Both the position numbers and the translations under genes were made by a program. A DNA stretch of 64,000 bases from Aspidapion aeneum (Eukaryota > Arthropoda > Insecta > Coleoptera > Brentidae): NCBI GenBank assembly GCA_963576565.1, contig OY755042.1:7650372-7714371 (forward strand). Direction: 5' to 3'. Each line of letters begins with the position of its first letter. Positions within the stretch are counted from its first letter, which is position 1. Of the stretch, positions 33,733 to 44,780 are shown piece after piece. The notes beneath the pieces were generated by a model. That model ran no database searches, was not told the origin of the DNA, and saw only the letters and a program-made list of their open reading frames with translations.

Positions 33733-34354
33733 GAAACTGTATGGTCAGTTCTGCTGACCACTTTTTTTAGCCATAATAAGCTATAAAAACAACAATAAAC
33801 AAAATTTTGAAGCTCAAACACAATGAAAATAAAAAATAATGTTAAATAATGAACTTAAAACTGGCGAGCCGACGTGCAAGCACTTGTTTACACATGCAGA
33901 CTTTTTTGATACATGCATGCAAAAAAATAACTTATGTGCAAGTCAGTGTTTACACTTGCAAATTTATCTTACTGGCGCGCCAGTTTTTATTGGCGCCAGC
34001 AAATCCATGCATGTGTAAACTCTCCTTTATGTTGTAAAATGTGAAAATTTTACGAGTCTTTAAATACCGAGATGAATTCCATCAAAGGAGCATGAGCCAA
34101 AATTAACGTTAAAATGTCTAATTTAAATTATTGGCGCGAATACCGTGATTGGCGCGAGATCGAAGAGCTTAACGTATAATAAAAAATTCAAGGTATACAA
34201 TAATGGTCAATTCTAATTTTTGGTATGATTTTATGTAGGTACCGGGTGGTTTTTTATAACCGGAGCACTCAGCAACTTTATCATTGAAAATAAATTGAGA
34301 TTTTTTTGGTTAATTATGACAACTTTAAAAGCCAACATAATTTTTTTCTATCCG

Positions 34355-35278
34355 TCACCATGTACACGGTGTCGCAAATTCGATGTTTTTGGGGGGTTTC
34401 GGGTATTTCTAGAGGGGCTAAAAAAAACTGATCCCCCTTTGCGACACTCAAATTTCAAAAGAAGCTTAAAGGGTAAAATCGCATTTTGCTCTAGCAAGCC
34501 GTTTTTAAACTAAGGGGTGATTTTAAAAAGTCGGAATTTGGGAAGGGGTCTATAACTTGTTTATTTATTAATATTTTTTATTTCTGTGAAAACATTCTTA
34601 AGACACTTTTTTAAGAGGAATTCAACTGTTAAATTTAATTTCATTTGTCACGTTTAATTTTTGAGATATCACATAAAATTAATTTTTCTTTATGGGAGGA
34701 TCCCTTTATTTCTTTATATTTTTGAATTTTTTTATTTTTACCACATATTTTAGTTTGCTTAGTGGGTTTAAAATATTTTAATATTATAAAATTATAAAAA
34801 TAAAAAAATAATAAAGAGGTGATTAAAAAATAAAAATAAAGAAAACAATAAAAAAATAAAATATTGAGTGTGATACATCATTTTAAAGGAAATTTTAAAC
34901 TGATTTTAAAAATCGAATAAAAAAAGAGTTATTCTGTAAGAAAAATAACAACTTTATGCAATATCTTAAAAACCAAAAGAGATAAATAAAAACCGTTTAC
35001 ATCTGTCAATTCTTCAAGAAAAGATCTATAAGAAAGCTATTTACACAAAAACAAAATGTTCATAAACAAAAAAGTTATAGACCCCCTCCCAAAATGCAGG
35101 CAAAAAAACTCCGTAGCTTAAAAAACGGCTTGCTATATCTAAATGTGTTTTTCACCTTTAGGCTTCTCTTGAAATTTGAGCGTCGCAAAGGGGGGTCAGT
35201 TTTTTTCTATCTCCCCTAGAAATACCCGACACCACAAAAAACAACGAATTTGGGACACCCTGTACAGGGTGTGACAAT
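34355..35278. mobile_element. Foldback element with arms of about 240 bp
   Basis: Left arm 34355-34600 (GTCACCATGTACACGGTGTC, then TTTCGGGTATTTCTAGAGGGG, CAAGCCGTTTTTAAAC, GGGGTCTATAACTTGTTTATT). The right arm 35040-35278 is its reverse complement with about 80-85 percent identity by eye. The right tip contains the perfect palindrome CACCCTGTACAGGGTG (35256-35271). The central 440 bp is AT-rich low-complexity. No coding. No clear target duplication. Confidence 0.82.
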
Positions 35279-35411
35279 GAAGTCGATTTTTGGAGAGGGA
35301 ACACCCTGTAAAATTTTACATTTTAAGATTGGTCTTTTCTTTCTGATTTCAAAAATATACAATATCTATGTGCTGCGATTAATATTTTTTGAGGTATATG
35401 CAGTATTTCTT

Positions 35412-35726
35412 CTATATGATCTTATGCATTTCACGTTTATTTTGTTTTGCCATGGGAGTATTGATTCTCAACTCCAATGTTTCTTCAAGTATTTCTTGAT
35501 TGTGTTTGTATTTCAAATGATCACACAGATCCAAGTTTTTTGGGAAGGAGCATTTACATTCTAGGCATCTAAACATAAAAACACTTTCTGCATAGGAATA
35601 CCTTTGTTTTTGTATGCCATGATTACTTTGACAGTGTTTATTCAAATTAAATTAGGCACTAAATAATTTGTCACACAACTTGCACGTCACCGGTATTTTC
35701 ACAGCACAAAAACGACGAATTTTCAT
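35412..35726 (-). pseudogene. Small C2H2 zinc-finger gene with an in-frame stop
   Basis: From ATG at 35724-35726 the frame reads MKIRRFCAVKIPVTCKLCDK, LFSA, a TAA (about 35655), then FNLNKHCQSNH. It continues to FRCLECKCSFPKNLDLCDHL-KYKHN and ends at 35412. Two C2H2 fingers are visible (CxxC..HxxxxH in each), with a stop inside the first. The rest is open for 78 codons, so the stop is either a recent mutation, a sequencing error, or a sign that only the second finger is translated. It lies between two transposons. No other domain is recognised; a transposon-derived zinc-finger protein is possible. Confidence 0.55.
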
Positions 35727-35877
35727 CAAAAAGAACTGGGAATTATTAAAGTTTTGCTGTATAAAACCATACTGAAATATCTCTCAGTTGATTCGTTGGC
35801 AGAAGTGACAGATCAACGCTTGCGCACGTCTTGGAATTCATCTCGGTATTTAACGACTCGTAAAATTTTAATTTTTA

Positions 35878-36706
35878 ATCAAGGCCAACACAAAATCAGC
35901 TGTTCTCCGGGGGCTGAATTTTACATTCGCTCTTATGGGAGGTCAGACGTTTTTTTATGATATTTTCAAAATGGCACTACAAATTTCCGCGAAAATTCAG
36001 TGAAATATTCTCGGACACCATCCCGATATTCCGCTAAAGTTTTGTAAGGAAGCAACATGATTAAAAGATTAAAATCTTCAAGATTTACTAATCCTTATTT
36101 TGAATTCAAATTACCCGCCATGTACCACATGGAAACTGCTATATTTGACATGTATTTGACTTTGTCATCTGTGATTGTCACATTCGCTTCTACTTTAAAC
36201 TTAGTTTTTGTCTGAGCTAATGAAGCGGCTCTGAAAAATTAAGGATTACCATAGATTAAAAAAAAATGTTTTGAAAGAATATAGTATGTATTCGAAAGTG
36301 GTGGCAGGCCCTACTGGACCTCCATGCACTGCGACCTCAAATGAATCTATTGTGCCCACGTACCTACATACTCAGTTTGACTAAAGTGACATATTTTTTT
36401 TCCAGCTAGTACATGAAAAAACTCTGCAGATTACAACAATAAATGATTTAGGCTTAAAACTTTGGCTCAAAGATATACCACTAAGGCCTCTGCATTATTA
36501 GCCATAAAAAAAGAATATAGTAACAACAATCTCAAAACCGGCTTCATTTTAAAAAAATCATATATTCATGAACCGTCATTCCTTCAATATTTTAAAGACA
36601 ATCAGCTGTGTCCTAACGTGACCATCAAAAAAAAAATCAGCCCCGGATGTGACGTCAACAAAGTGGAGGATCGTGGCCCATCCGTTTTGATAGCCCTGTT
36701 TTAATA
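35878..36706 (+). repeat. Dispersed TTAA-flanked repeat, copy 1
   Basis: TCAAGGCCAACA..AAATCAGCTGTTCTC..GGAGGTCAGACGTTTTTTTATG..CACCATCCCGATATTCC..TACCCGCCATGTACC through AAAGACAATCAGCTGTGTC..GTGACGTCAACAAAGTGGAG to AGCCCTG. The same order is found at 52168-52776 with about 85-90 percent identity. TTAA lies at or close to both outer ends in both copies. About 200 bp between two AGAATATAGTA motifs (36277-36518) is present only here. A short open frame (MIKRLKSSRF..) is partly shared, but a stop in this copy argues against coding. Class unknown; TTAA suggests a piggyBac- or Kolobok-type non-autonomous element. Confidence 0.75.
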
Positions 36707-38610
36707 AACAAACTAAAGTTAAGGGGGAAAAAGAGGCATCAGACTTAAAAAATATCACCCTATAGATTGTTTGCCGCAATTGGCTTGTTTTATTATGTAA
36801 ACCCTATCGCATAATCTGTTTTATCGAATTTAAGCTACATATGTCGAAAACTATAAGCTTTCAAGAATCAAGATAGCTTTATTGTGTTATTATACCATTA
36901 CAAAGTATTTACACTCGTCAATGTTTTTTTTGCAATGTAAAGTCTTAATTACTATTTAAATTTACCTAAATTTACAATAAAATTTTTTATAATTAAAAAA
37001 TCTCTAGTACACAAAATTTAGACAAAAATTACAAATGTTTACATAATTAAAAGGTTTGACATAGAAATTCAACATAATATAAATTTGACTGGAAAAAGCA
37101 TGAGTGTCAACTGATGAGATTGGAAATACTGCTCTTATTTTTTAATACCTACCAATGAACTTGTAAAAACAAGTTCATTGGCTAGACCCAAAGTAAAAAA
37201 CTATATTGTGGTTAGACTCTAGGAAAAATTGTGTTTAAATGTTTTATATTGTTAAGTGATGTTATTATTGAAAACATTCTATTGACATTGCTTTGTTTTT
37301 GCAAATTTGGTACTAAAGTTTTGAAATGAAAATATAGGTATTTGTTACAGAATTTAAAGTACCTTTTAATATCATTTCTCGTCTGAGCTAATCACTCTAG
37401 AACGCCTGCCTCAAAATAAATTTAATGTAACCGCAGATAGGCAAAAGATGAAATTCTCGGATCGACTTAACCAGCCTAAATGCGGGCTTTACACAACAAG
37501 TTCGAGAGACAAAAAATTCTTAAAATGACGCGAATAATTACCATTTTATTTTTGACATATAAACAAATCTAATCTAATCCTTACAAACCCCTCACCCAAA
37601 ACTTTGGGATTACTGTCTGGATACCAACTTCTTTTAATTCTTAATCCAGAATTTCTTTTTCTTTTGGGGAGAACTTGCGGCCAAATTCAGAAGACTCGGA
37701 TTACAGATGACTCTGACATATCGAAAAGTAAAGCGACTTCTCTTATTGTGGCTTTATAATAAGCAAACCTGCAAAAATACCCATCAATCATAAAATTTAA
37801 CAAAAATTTCATGCTTCTCAACTCGATTTTTCAAACAAGATTTCCTTATGCCTTTTTGGCATGTTTAAAAGAAAAAACTAAAAAATATATATAATTTTAA
37901 CACCTTGTTGCTCCATAACTAAACATTTACGTTTAAATAAACTTTTAGTGTTAAAATAAGTCAATGAATCATCAATGTATTTTTAGTATTTATTTTCCAA
38001 TAAGTATTTATATACAGTTATAACAAAATTAAATCAGCCCACTGAAGTTTTCACTTGTGCGTGGGGTTCCAAGAAGTTTCCACCATGCATTGGGACGTTT
38101 CATATCAAATCAACCAGAGGTTTGGCAGACCACCTCACCGATTTTGATCATTTGGTACATTCATTCTACCCATAAAGATAATGAAACATACTAAATTTTA
38201 TATTTTTCTGATAAATAGTTTTTTTAATAAAATTTTGAAAATTGAAATAACCTGCCAACGTGGCTCAACATATACTAACAAAAATTAAGATATCTAGAGA
38301 ACTACTTACACCAGACTAGTGATATAGGGCTTATTTAAAAGGTCTTTAAATTACTTTTTAAATGAAGTATCAGGTGATTTTTTTAAAATAAAAAACAAAA
38401 CTTAAATTTAAAAAAAATCTAAATTTTAAAAACATTTATATTATTTTTCTTTATGTTTTAGCAAGATCCTCACCAAATTTTAGCCTGGTTCATTTTGAAA
38501 AAAAATGTTTACAATAAAAATACCTTGAAAAATAAAAAATATTTGGACAATTATCATTTTTGTGTGTTTCAACATACCATAAAAATGACACAATGATAAA
38601 GATGAACACA
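36707..38610. other. AT-rich DNA with a short hairpin and a possible transposase relic
   Basis: CCAATGAACTTGT (37152-37164) and ACAAGTTCATTGG (37169-37181) form a perfect 13-bp stem with an AAAA loop. On the minus strand, 37770-37700 reads FAYYKATIREVALLFDMSES, resembling a Harbinger-like transposase segment before the DDE domain, followed in another frame by GRKFSPKEKEILD. This is short and low confidence. No other gene is seen in the 1.9 kb. Confidence 0.4.
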
Positions 38611-39140
38611 TGTGCCCTCAGCGCTAATGGGGTTTCGTCCCCCTTGTTTTTTTTTCACAGAATTGAGACTCTTTGAACTTGTTTATGACGAATTCTGCAG
38701 TGCTCAACTCGAGCCGAAAGTGTTTCTTGAACTAAAAAATATATTTATTTTTACTTATAATCATAGCTGCCAGAAAACCCTAACTGTCGAAAAATTAGCC
38801 CCAGGGCCCCAGTCAACCAAATCCATACAAATCTACTTACCTGTTTGTTGTTAAATCTGTAAACCACATTTTTAATAAAGTTTTTGATTTTTGGGGTTTC
38901 CGTTCTTATTGTTTGCATTGCACAAAACTGAAAATAGTAAAAAATCGCTCACTACTTTATCTGGACTCCTTTTTACGTCCCACGACAATAATAAGCCTTT
39001 AAAATTAATGGCGGGAAAAAGTTTTCGGTGCGGCACGAGCCCTCAGAGCCGGTGTCAAAAAAGCCGCACTCAGTGCAAAACTGAATTCATAAGTTCCTCA
39101 ATGGAATACGAAAACTGAAAAAGTTCATGTCAATTGAATA
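38611..39140. other. Unassigned DNA
   Basis: Short open frames at 38612-38854 and 38891-39118 show no recognised motif. The last 100 bp contain decayed AGTGC.. and CAATGGAATACG motifs of the repeat that follows. Confidence 0.3.
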
Positions 39141-39144
39141 TAAA

Positions 39145-39233
39145 CACCGAGCCAGTTGTGCACCAGTGCTGCACTCATTTTCCCAATGGAATACGCCATA
39201 AATCTGTGCTGTGAATTCTGTTGGTGTTCTTCT
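39145..39233 (+). repeat. Direct repeat unit left of a MITE
   Basis: GAGCCAGTTGTGCACCAGTG, CTGCACTCATTTTCCCAATG, GAATACGCC, then an ATCTGTGCTGTG stretch. Copy two is at 39753-39828 in the same orientation, and a reversed copy is at 32845. The MITE at 39234-39723 sits between them. Confidence 0.75.
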
Positions 39234-39723
39234 GTAGCCGCGTTCGGTATTTGCATCTCAGACGTGACGGATTTTTGGTCACGTGAGTACAGTTTAGTCT
39301 GATAGAGAGTAGATTAACGAACAATCCAGATCAAATCGATCAAATTTTTATAAATGGTTATAACCTTAAATATAACCAAAAATATTATGTACATATTGCA
39401 ACTCACGCCCAACTATAATTTTGGCAAAATTTTCCTGTGATGTCGGAAATTTATATAATTTGTTGTCTTCAACATCAAATAATTCGATTTCAATATTTTT
39501 ACATAAAAAAATTATTTTTGTAAACAAAACAAATACACACTACGTCACAATCTCGGATTAATCTGTTTCGTCGATCAAAATGTACGGAGCAACCAGATTT
39601 ACGTCCGACTAGTCTGAGCAGAATTACCGAACGATTCAGATCTACCTTCCCTAGATCTAGATGGAATTAACGAACGATTTCGATCAAAAAGATTAATCCG
39701 ACGTAAATAACGAACGCAGCTAC
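39234..39723. mobile_element. MITE with GTAGCYGCGTTCGKTATTT ends
   Basis: Left end GTAGCCGCGTTCGGTATTT, right end reverse complement GTAGCTGCGTTCGTTATTT, 17 of 19 matched. Further inside, weaker complementarity continues (GATTAACGAACAATCCAGATC against GATCTAGATGGAATTAACG). 490 bp, no coding. No confident target duplication. Confidence 0.75.
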
Positions 39724-39752
39724 TGTTCCAAAACATATAGCACGAAAATTCG

Positions 39753-39828
39753 CCTCGAGCCAGTTGTACACCAGTGCTGCACTCATTTTCCCAATGAAAT
39801 ACGCCAAATCTGTGCTGTGCTGTGTTCT
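39753..39828 (+). repeat. Direct repeat unit right of a MITE
   Basis: Same sequence as 39145-39233 with a few differences (GTACACC for GTGCACC, CAATGAAATACG for CAATGGAATACG), continuing into ATCTGTGCTGTGCTGTG. Confidence 0.75.
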
Positions 39829-40531
39829 GTCACTCTTCTGAGGTTCTGTTCTGTGCTTTGGCGGCGTAACGGAAAGGTCTAAACTTTATGCAGCGTCCTT
39901 TCTATTTTTTTGCCTTTTTGAACATTCATTTGGTAAGTGAAAATTAGAAAATTGTTCCTCTTATTAATGGTTAAAATTTTGGCACTTTGTTTTGCAAAAA
40001 GCGCCACAAAACGAGGAGCCATTCGCATTCAAATTTAACAGGTTGTCACGTGCTTAGATTTTCCAACCTCTTTTTTTTTAAATGTTTTTTAAAAGAAAAC
40101 CCCTTTGTTTATAGTACATTCATGGGTCTCCCTGTGGTCTCCTGTTTTGTGCATGGCCCCTAACAAAAGCCGTTGAACACCGTGTTAGGAGGACCCATGT
40201 GGCTTGCTGTGAATTTATAGGTTTGTTATTGTGGCCTTAACTTGCTGGGGAATATGGGAAAAGCAGAAAAAAATTGGTCATGTTTTAAAACTACATATAT
40301 TTAAAGTGTTAAAATGATGATAAGTACTCAAACATGAATACATATGGATATTGTCAGGAATGTAAATTACCTTTGACTGTGCCACTGTATGAAACCAGCT
40401 TGGAAAAATGAAAAGCACAAACCATGGTTATGCAGAGATAAAGTGGTTCTGTTTCCCTTCACAATGGTAAATGTCTAGGTGCTGCCTACAGCACAGCAGG
40501 TGGTCGATGTGATGTGATGGACAATGTAATG
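39829..40531. other. Unassigned DNA
   Basis: No motif or ORF recognised in about 700 bp. It ends at the target duplication of the next MITE. Confidence 0.3.
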
Positions 40532-40539
40532 GTTACGCC

Positions 40540-40705
40540 CAAGGGGTGAATAGCTAACCCAAAGTCTGTACACTGATTGTGAAAATCCAGAATCTTTTCC
40601 CAGATTGTGAGGGATTGTGTGTGTAAGATTGTTAGATATTGTGTAAGGACTGTAACAAGATTGTCAAAAATGTGTACACCAATTGTGAGAGCTATTCACC
40701 CCTCA
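40540..40705. mobile_element. MITE with minisatellite core, copy 3 (short)
   Basis: Ends CAAGGGGTGAATAGCT and AGCTATTCACCCCTCA, flanked by GTTACGCC (40532-40539) and GTTATGCC (40706-40713), an 8-bp duplication with one mismatch. It has the same internal GTGTACAC..ATTGTGA blocks as copy 1 but only about five GATTGTGAGGG-like units. It confirms the family, its ends and its 8-bp duplication. Confidence 0.87.
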
Positions 40706-40786
40706 GTTATGCCAGAGAAAACATGGCCAGAGATTTTCAAAACATTTTATTCATTTTAACACATTTTAACCGAGTACACATGAATA

Positions 40787-40956
40787 CAGTTGAACCTCTC
40801 TAACTTGAAGCACTCTATAACTTGAACCTTTTAAGTGGTCCCTGCACTTTTTACATGTATTTTAACCTATGTAACTCGAGTTTCTATAACTTGAACTTTC
40901 CATAACTCGAACTGTTTTGGTTGTCCCTTCAGGTTCGAGTTATAGAGGTTCGACTG
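40787..40956. mobile_element. pogo/Tigger-like MITE
   Basis: Left end CAGTTGAACCTCTCTAACTT, right end reverse complement CAGTCGAACCTCTATAACTC. TA is duplicated outside (40785-40786, 40957-40958). CAGTTGAACCTCTATAA-type ends with TA are the known signature of pogo/Tigger elements. 170 bp, no coding. The interior repeats the CTATAACTTGAAC motif several times. Confidence 0.88.
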
Positions 40957-41059
40957 TAGTTGGAAACAAAAAATCTTGTATTGACAACATTTATACAAAC
41001 CTTATTAAATTTACTTCATTAGTTTTCAATCCTTATACATCTTTTCTGAGGAAAATAAA

Positions 41060-41690
41060 CAACTTTTTAAATTTCTACTTAGAGAGGTAAACTGGAACTG
41101 TTTTTGAATGTGATCCCAGGAATATTGATCACCAGTGGGATGCTTTTATGAGTATCTTTCAAACTGTTTAATCAATGTTTTTCCATTAAGAACTTTTACA
41201 CAGAAAAAAATAAAAAATTGGTGAAAAACTCTGGAGTTAAAAGCATGCAAGAATAAACTTGACATTCTTTACACTTTAAGTGTGAATAATGACAGGTTTA
41301 AGGAGGAATACCAAGTTGAAAAGTGTAGGTACAATTTGTAACTTGCAGAGTCTCAGAAAAGCTACTACCAACAGAGGATAAATGATAGTGACAACAAGAC
41401 AAAGGTGTCATGGCAAATAATTAAAAATAAATGGAAACTTAAAAAAGTCAAGTACAATAGAACTGGAGGGTGAAGCTCACTAAAATACTAAAATTAACAA
41501 ATTTTTTGCTGAAGTTGCCTCAACTGCAGTTAAAAAAATAAAAAATCCTCAAGATTTTTCAATAAACATTCAAGAAAATATGAAATGTATGTTTTTGAAG
41601 CTTGTTTCGGAAGAGGAAGTTCATAAAATCATAAAAAAATTAAATAATAAACATAGTTTGTTCTTTAAATATTCTAGTACATACAAGTAT
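41060..41690 (+). pseudogene. LINE fragment (endonuclease-RT linker), plus strand
   Basis: Frames around 41075-41470 give VFECDPGNIDHQWDAFMSIF, NNDRFKEEYQVEKC, ESQKSYYQQRINDSDNKTKV and SWQIIKNKW, the linker typical of Jockey-like LINEs, followed by decayed EEEVHKIIKKLNNKH. Several stops and frameshifts. No RT palm follows. Confidence 0.65.
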
Positions 41691-41821
41691 TCATACCTAG
41701 GTAGTTAATTTTAATGTTTTTAGGAAAAAAAATTGAATAAAATAATAATTATTGTATAAAATTTCTTCAAACTTAATTAAAACTGTGACATCTGAGGTCT
41801 TGTCTCCACTGTCATTCATAT

Positions 41822-43190
41822 TAAAATTCAAAATTTCTTTATTCATAGTAAAATTCTAGTCAAAAAAACAAAGTACATTATACACTACATTGGCTCAAAA
41901 AAAATGTTAAAATACTTATTAAAATGTTTTCTGGGTCATTAAAGCATACCTAATCTAACTTAAAAGAATTACAGCACTGTATGCCTCTAAAAAGGATAAA
42001 CAATCACTACACAATAAAAAAAAATCACTGCATTAAAAATACAAATACTTTTTATTTATTTGGCACAATATAAATTTTAAACTGTATTCTTTTGTTTCCA
42101 GTCAGTCAGTGTCAGAACCGCCCTGGCCAAGAACCTCAAGAAGCTGAGACCACCAGCAGAGAGGAGATATTTTTATTTTCAACAAATTCATTTACATTAT
42201 AAGGCTCTATGTTTAAAATTATGTCAAAGCTTTTTTAAACCTCAAAAAGTTGTTTTCCTTCTGCAGCTATATAAGAAGTAGATTAAAGAATTTAACAGCT
42301 GAATACTTAGGTAACTTTTCTGTGTCAGTTTGTGTGATGGGAAGCTATAGTTTTCATTTCTTGTATTGTGATTATATTTAATTTTAAATTATTCAAAATT
42401 ATTCTTATTTTTAAACAAAAACAATAGACATTCATAGATGTACAGCCCTGGAGCTGTTATTTTCATATACCTACCAATTCTATCAAAACCTTTTGCTTTC
42501 TATTAAATAAGATTTAATCCAGTTTAAAGCAGGACCTCTTATACTATATTTTTCTAATTTCTAGGCTGTCAAAAGCTTTTGACAGGTCTAGAAAGATCCC
42601 CATGGCTGTATTCTTCTCTTCTAGGCAGTTTTCTATGAAGTCTATAATGTCAATGATTGCAGTTTTAATATTTTTGTTTTTCAAATACTGATGATGAGAA
42701 TTACGAAAAAGCTGATGTTTATTAAAAAATGAAATTAGCCTTGTGCACATGGCCATCTCAAGTATTTTTGAAAAGACTGATTTTAAGCTAATGTGTCTAT
42801 TCTAGTTATCTAGAAACACCTGATCTCCTTTTTTATAGAGAGGTTTAATTATGGCATATCTTAAGCCTTCTGGGAAAATAGCCCCCTCAAGTGAAGAGTT
42901 CACCAGGTAAGTGAGAGGTATCTTAAATTGCTCCATGCAGTATTTAACAATGTTGTTTGAGAAACTGCCTATACCTGAACTAGATTAACTTTTTCATGGT
43001 ACCCAATATTTCTTCTTCTGTGACTGGTTCTAAAAAGATTGTGGGTTTATTTCTCTGTATTCTGTCATTGTATGTTCTGGGTGAGAGTTTTTCTGACAGC
43101 TCTTCTGTAGATTTTATTAGTTTTACATTAAAATCGTTGGTATTTGTGTCCCATCTCCTGGTACTTGTATGTTGGCACAGTGCCAAGAGA
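41822..43190 (-). pseudogene. LINE fragment A (linker and RT start), minus strand
   Basis: Read right to left: NDRIQRNKPTIFLEPVTEEE (43130-43030), IPLTYLVNSSLEGAIFPEGL, then a decayed RHISL block, then AMCTRLISFFNKHQLFRNSH and MGIFLDLSKAFDS (42756-42560). Beyond that coding is lost. The left end near 41822-41850 reads as a LINE 3' end on the minus strand, with an AATAAAG signal and a short AAATTTTGAATTT tail. The RT catalytic YADD region is absent, so it is an internally deleted copy. Confidence 0.72.
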
Positions 43191-43339
43191 ATCAGTGCAT
43201 AATTGCATTATTATTATTTCTCCTTATTGATTCTTAATATTCTCTAAGTAGTTTTTATATTATTTAATTATTAAGTATTTATTTGTTGGATAAATAACAT
43301 GTGTTGAAAAATAAAAATACAAAACTAAAAAAAAGAAAA
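43191..43339. other. AT-rich junction between two LINE fragments
   Basis: No coding. Contains an AAATAAAAATACAAAAC run that may be the 3' tail of one of the neighbouring elements. Confidence 0.3.
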
Positions 43340-44780
43340 GCAGGAAGAAAGATGTTTTTTCTTTGTTTAATCCTTCTTTGACAGTTTTCACTCGTTATGA
43401 ATTTTATGCACTTATAAACATAGATGTTAAAAACTGTTGGGATATTATTTTCAATAAAAAGACCTCTGCAACTTTCAGATTGTTTCTTTTTAAGTACTGT
43501 CCTGAGGCACCTTTTTGGCAGGTGAAGGATGCTTTCTGTCCCAGAGACACCACCACAAAAATTACACCATACCTCACCCTTGATTGAATCTACGCATGAC
43601 AGGCTGAAATGGCTGCTGAGCTGCCAGCTAGATCTCTAATGATCCTTAGAGCATAACAATATTTGCTCATATTTTTTGCAATGTGATCTATATGTGCATG
43701 CCAATATAACCTTTTGTCCAGCATCATTCCAAGCAAGGTTACATTTTCTTTTGTTTCAATAGTGGTGACATTGTAATTGATCTCCAAATTTTCAGGTTTT
43801 AAGTTAAAGTTTATTATTTGAGTTTTTGCTACATTTAGTTGGAGATTGTTGTTTGTAAACCAGTTCTGAAGAGTTGAAAGGGAGCCCCTGACATTTGTAA
43901 TGCAAAGTTCCTTTGTTTCTTCACTGCAGATCACAGATGTGTCATCAGCAAAGAGTACCACTTCATTTCTTAATATATCTGCCACTTGGGGCCCAAGATT
44001 GAACCCTGAGGCATACCTCTTTTTTTATGAAAGAAAAACTTTATTTTCGAAGTTCTGCCAGGCCGGTCTCGGAAATTACACTTTGTTTTCTATAGCCTAA
44101 ATATGACTGAAAAAGTTTATGTGCTGTGTTCGGTTCGGACCAGACTGTGATCTACACTTTCGAAGGCCTTTGACAGCTCCAAACATACAGTCATAGTCAC
44201 CTTGTTTTTGTTTTGAGAATCAAGTATTTGCCCTAATTGTGGATTTTCCCTTTCGGAATCCATTTTGTTTATTGCTAAGTAATGAGTTCTCTTTTAAAAA
44301 ATTTGAAACTCTTTTATAGATTACTTTTTTAAAAAAATTCCTAAAGTTTGTCAGCAAAGAGATAGGCCTGTAGTTTTTTAGGTCATTCAGAGAGCCTTTT
44401 TTGTTAATTGGTTTAAGAAGGGCACTGTTTAGATTGGATGGGAAGCTACCAGTTTGCATAGACAGGTTTACCAAATAGGACAATGGCTCTGTAAGTGAAT
44501 TTGCAGATGCTTTTATGATACTTATTGGGAGTTCATCACATCCATTTGATTTTTAATTTTTTGGCTCTTTAATGATTTTAATGATCTCTTCTGGACTTAC
44601 AGGCTGGAGAATCAGACTGTTGGCACATACCATGTCTATGTTTTCAGGTTATCTATCCCTATCCTCCATTATTTCAGGACACACATTAAAAAAAAAATCA
44701 TTCACATGATTTAAAAAATCAGTGTCACTCTTATATTCAAAGTGGTTTAGTATTGAGTCTTTTTTTTGTATTATTAAGAA
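43340..44780 (-). pseudogene. LINE fragment B (RT domain), minus strand
   Basis: Read right to left: pre-RT QPVSPEEIIKIIKEPKN (44590), then LSYLVNLSMQTGSFPSNLNS, ALLKPINKKGS..KNYRPISLLTNF and QNGFRKGKST (44483-44230). Next come a decayed LELSKAFESVDH, a QGSILGP remnant, VVLFADDTSVICSEE (43970), NLQLNVAKTQI and VTLLGMMLDKRLYWH (43740), and a C-terminal RYGVIF..QKRCLR-like region in other frames to about 43370. At least four frame changes. Distinct from fragment A, which lacks this palm region. Confidence 0.8.

Larger units (their letters stand above)
32987..34026. mobile_element. PIF/Harbinger deletion derivative
   Basis: Inverted ends GTTTACACATGCATG (32994-33008) and CATGCATGTGTAAAC (34006-34020) extend inward through similar TGGCGCCAG blocks. 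TTA lies just outside both ends (TTATAGTGGG on the left, CTCTCCTTTA on the right), consistent with the 3-bp TWA duplication of Harbinger elements. It carries remnants of both characteristic Harbinger genes, a transposase 5' part on the plus strand and a MADF protein on the minus strand, converging tail to tail near 33455. The total of about 1.04 kb is too short for a functional element, so it is an internal deletion product. Confidence 0.82.
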
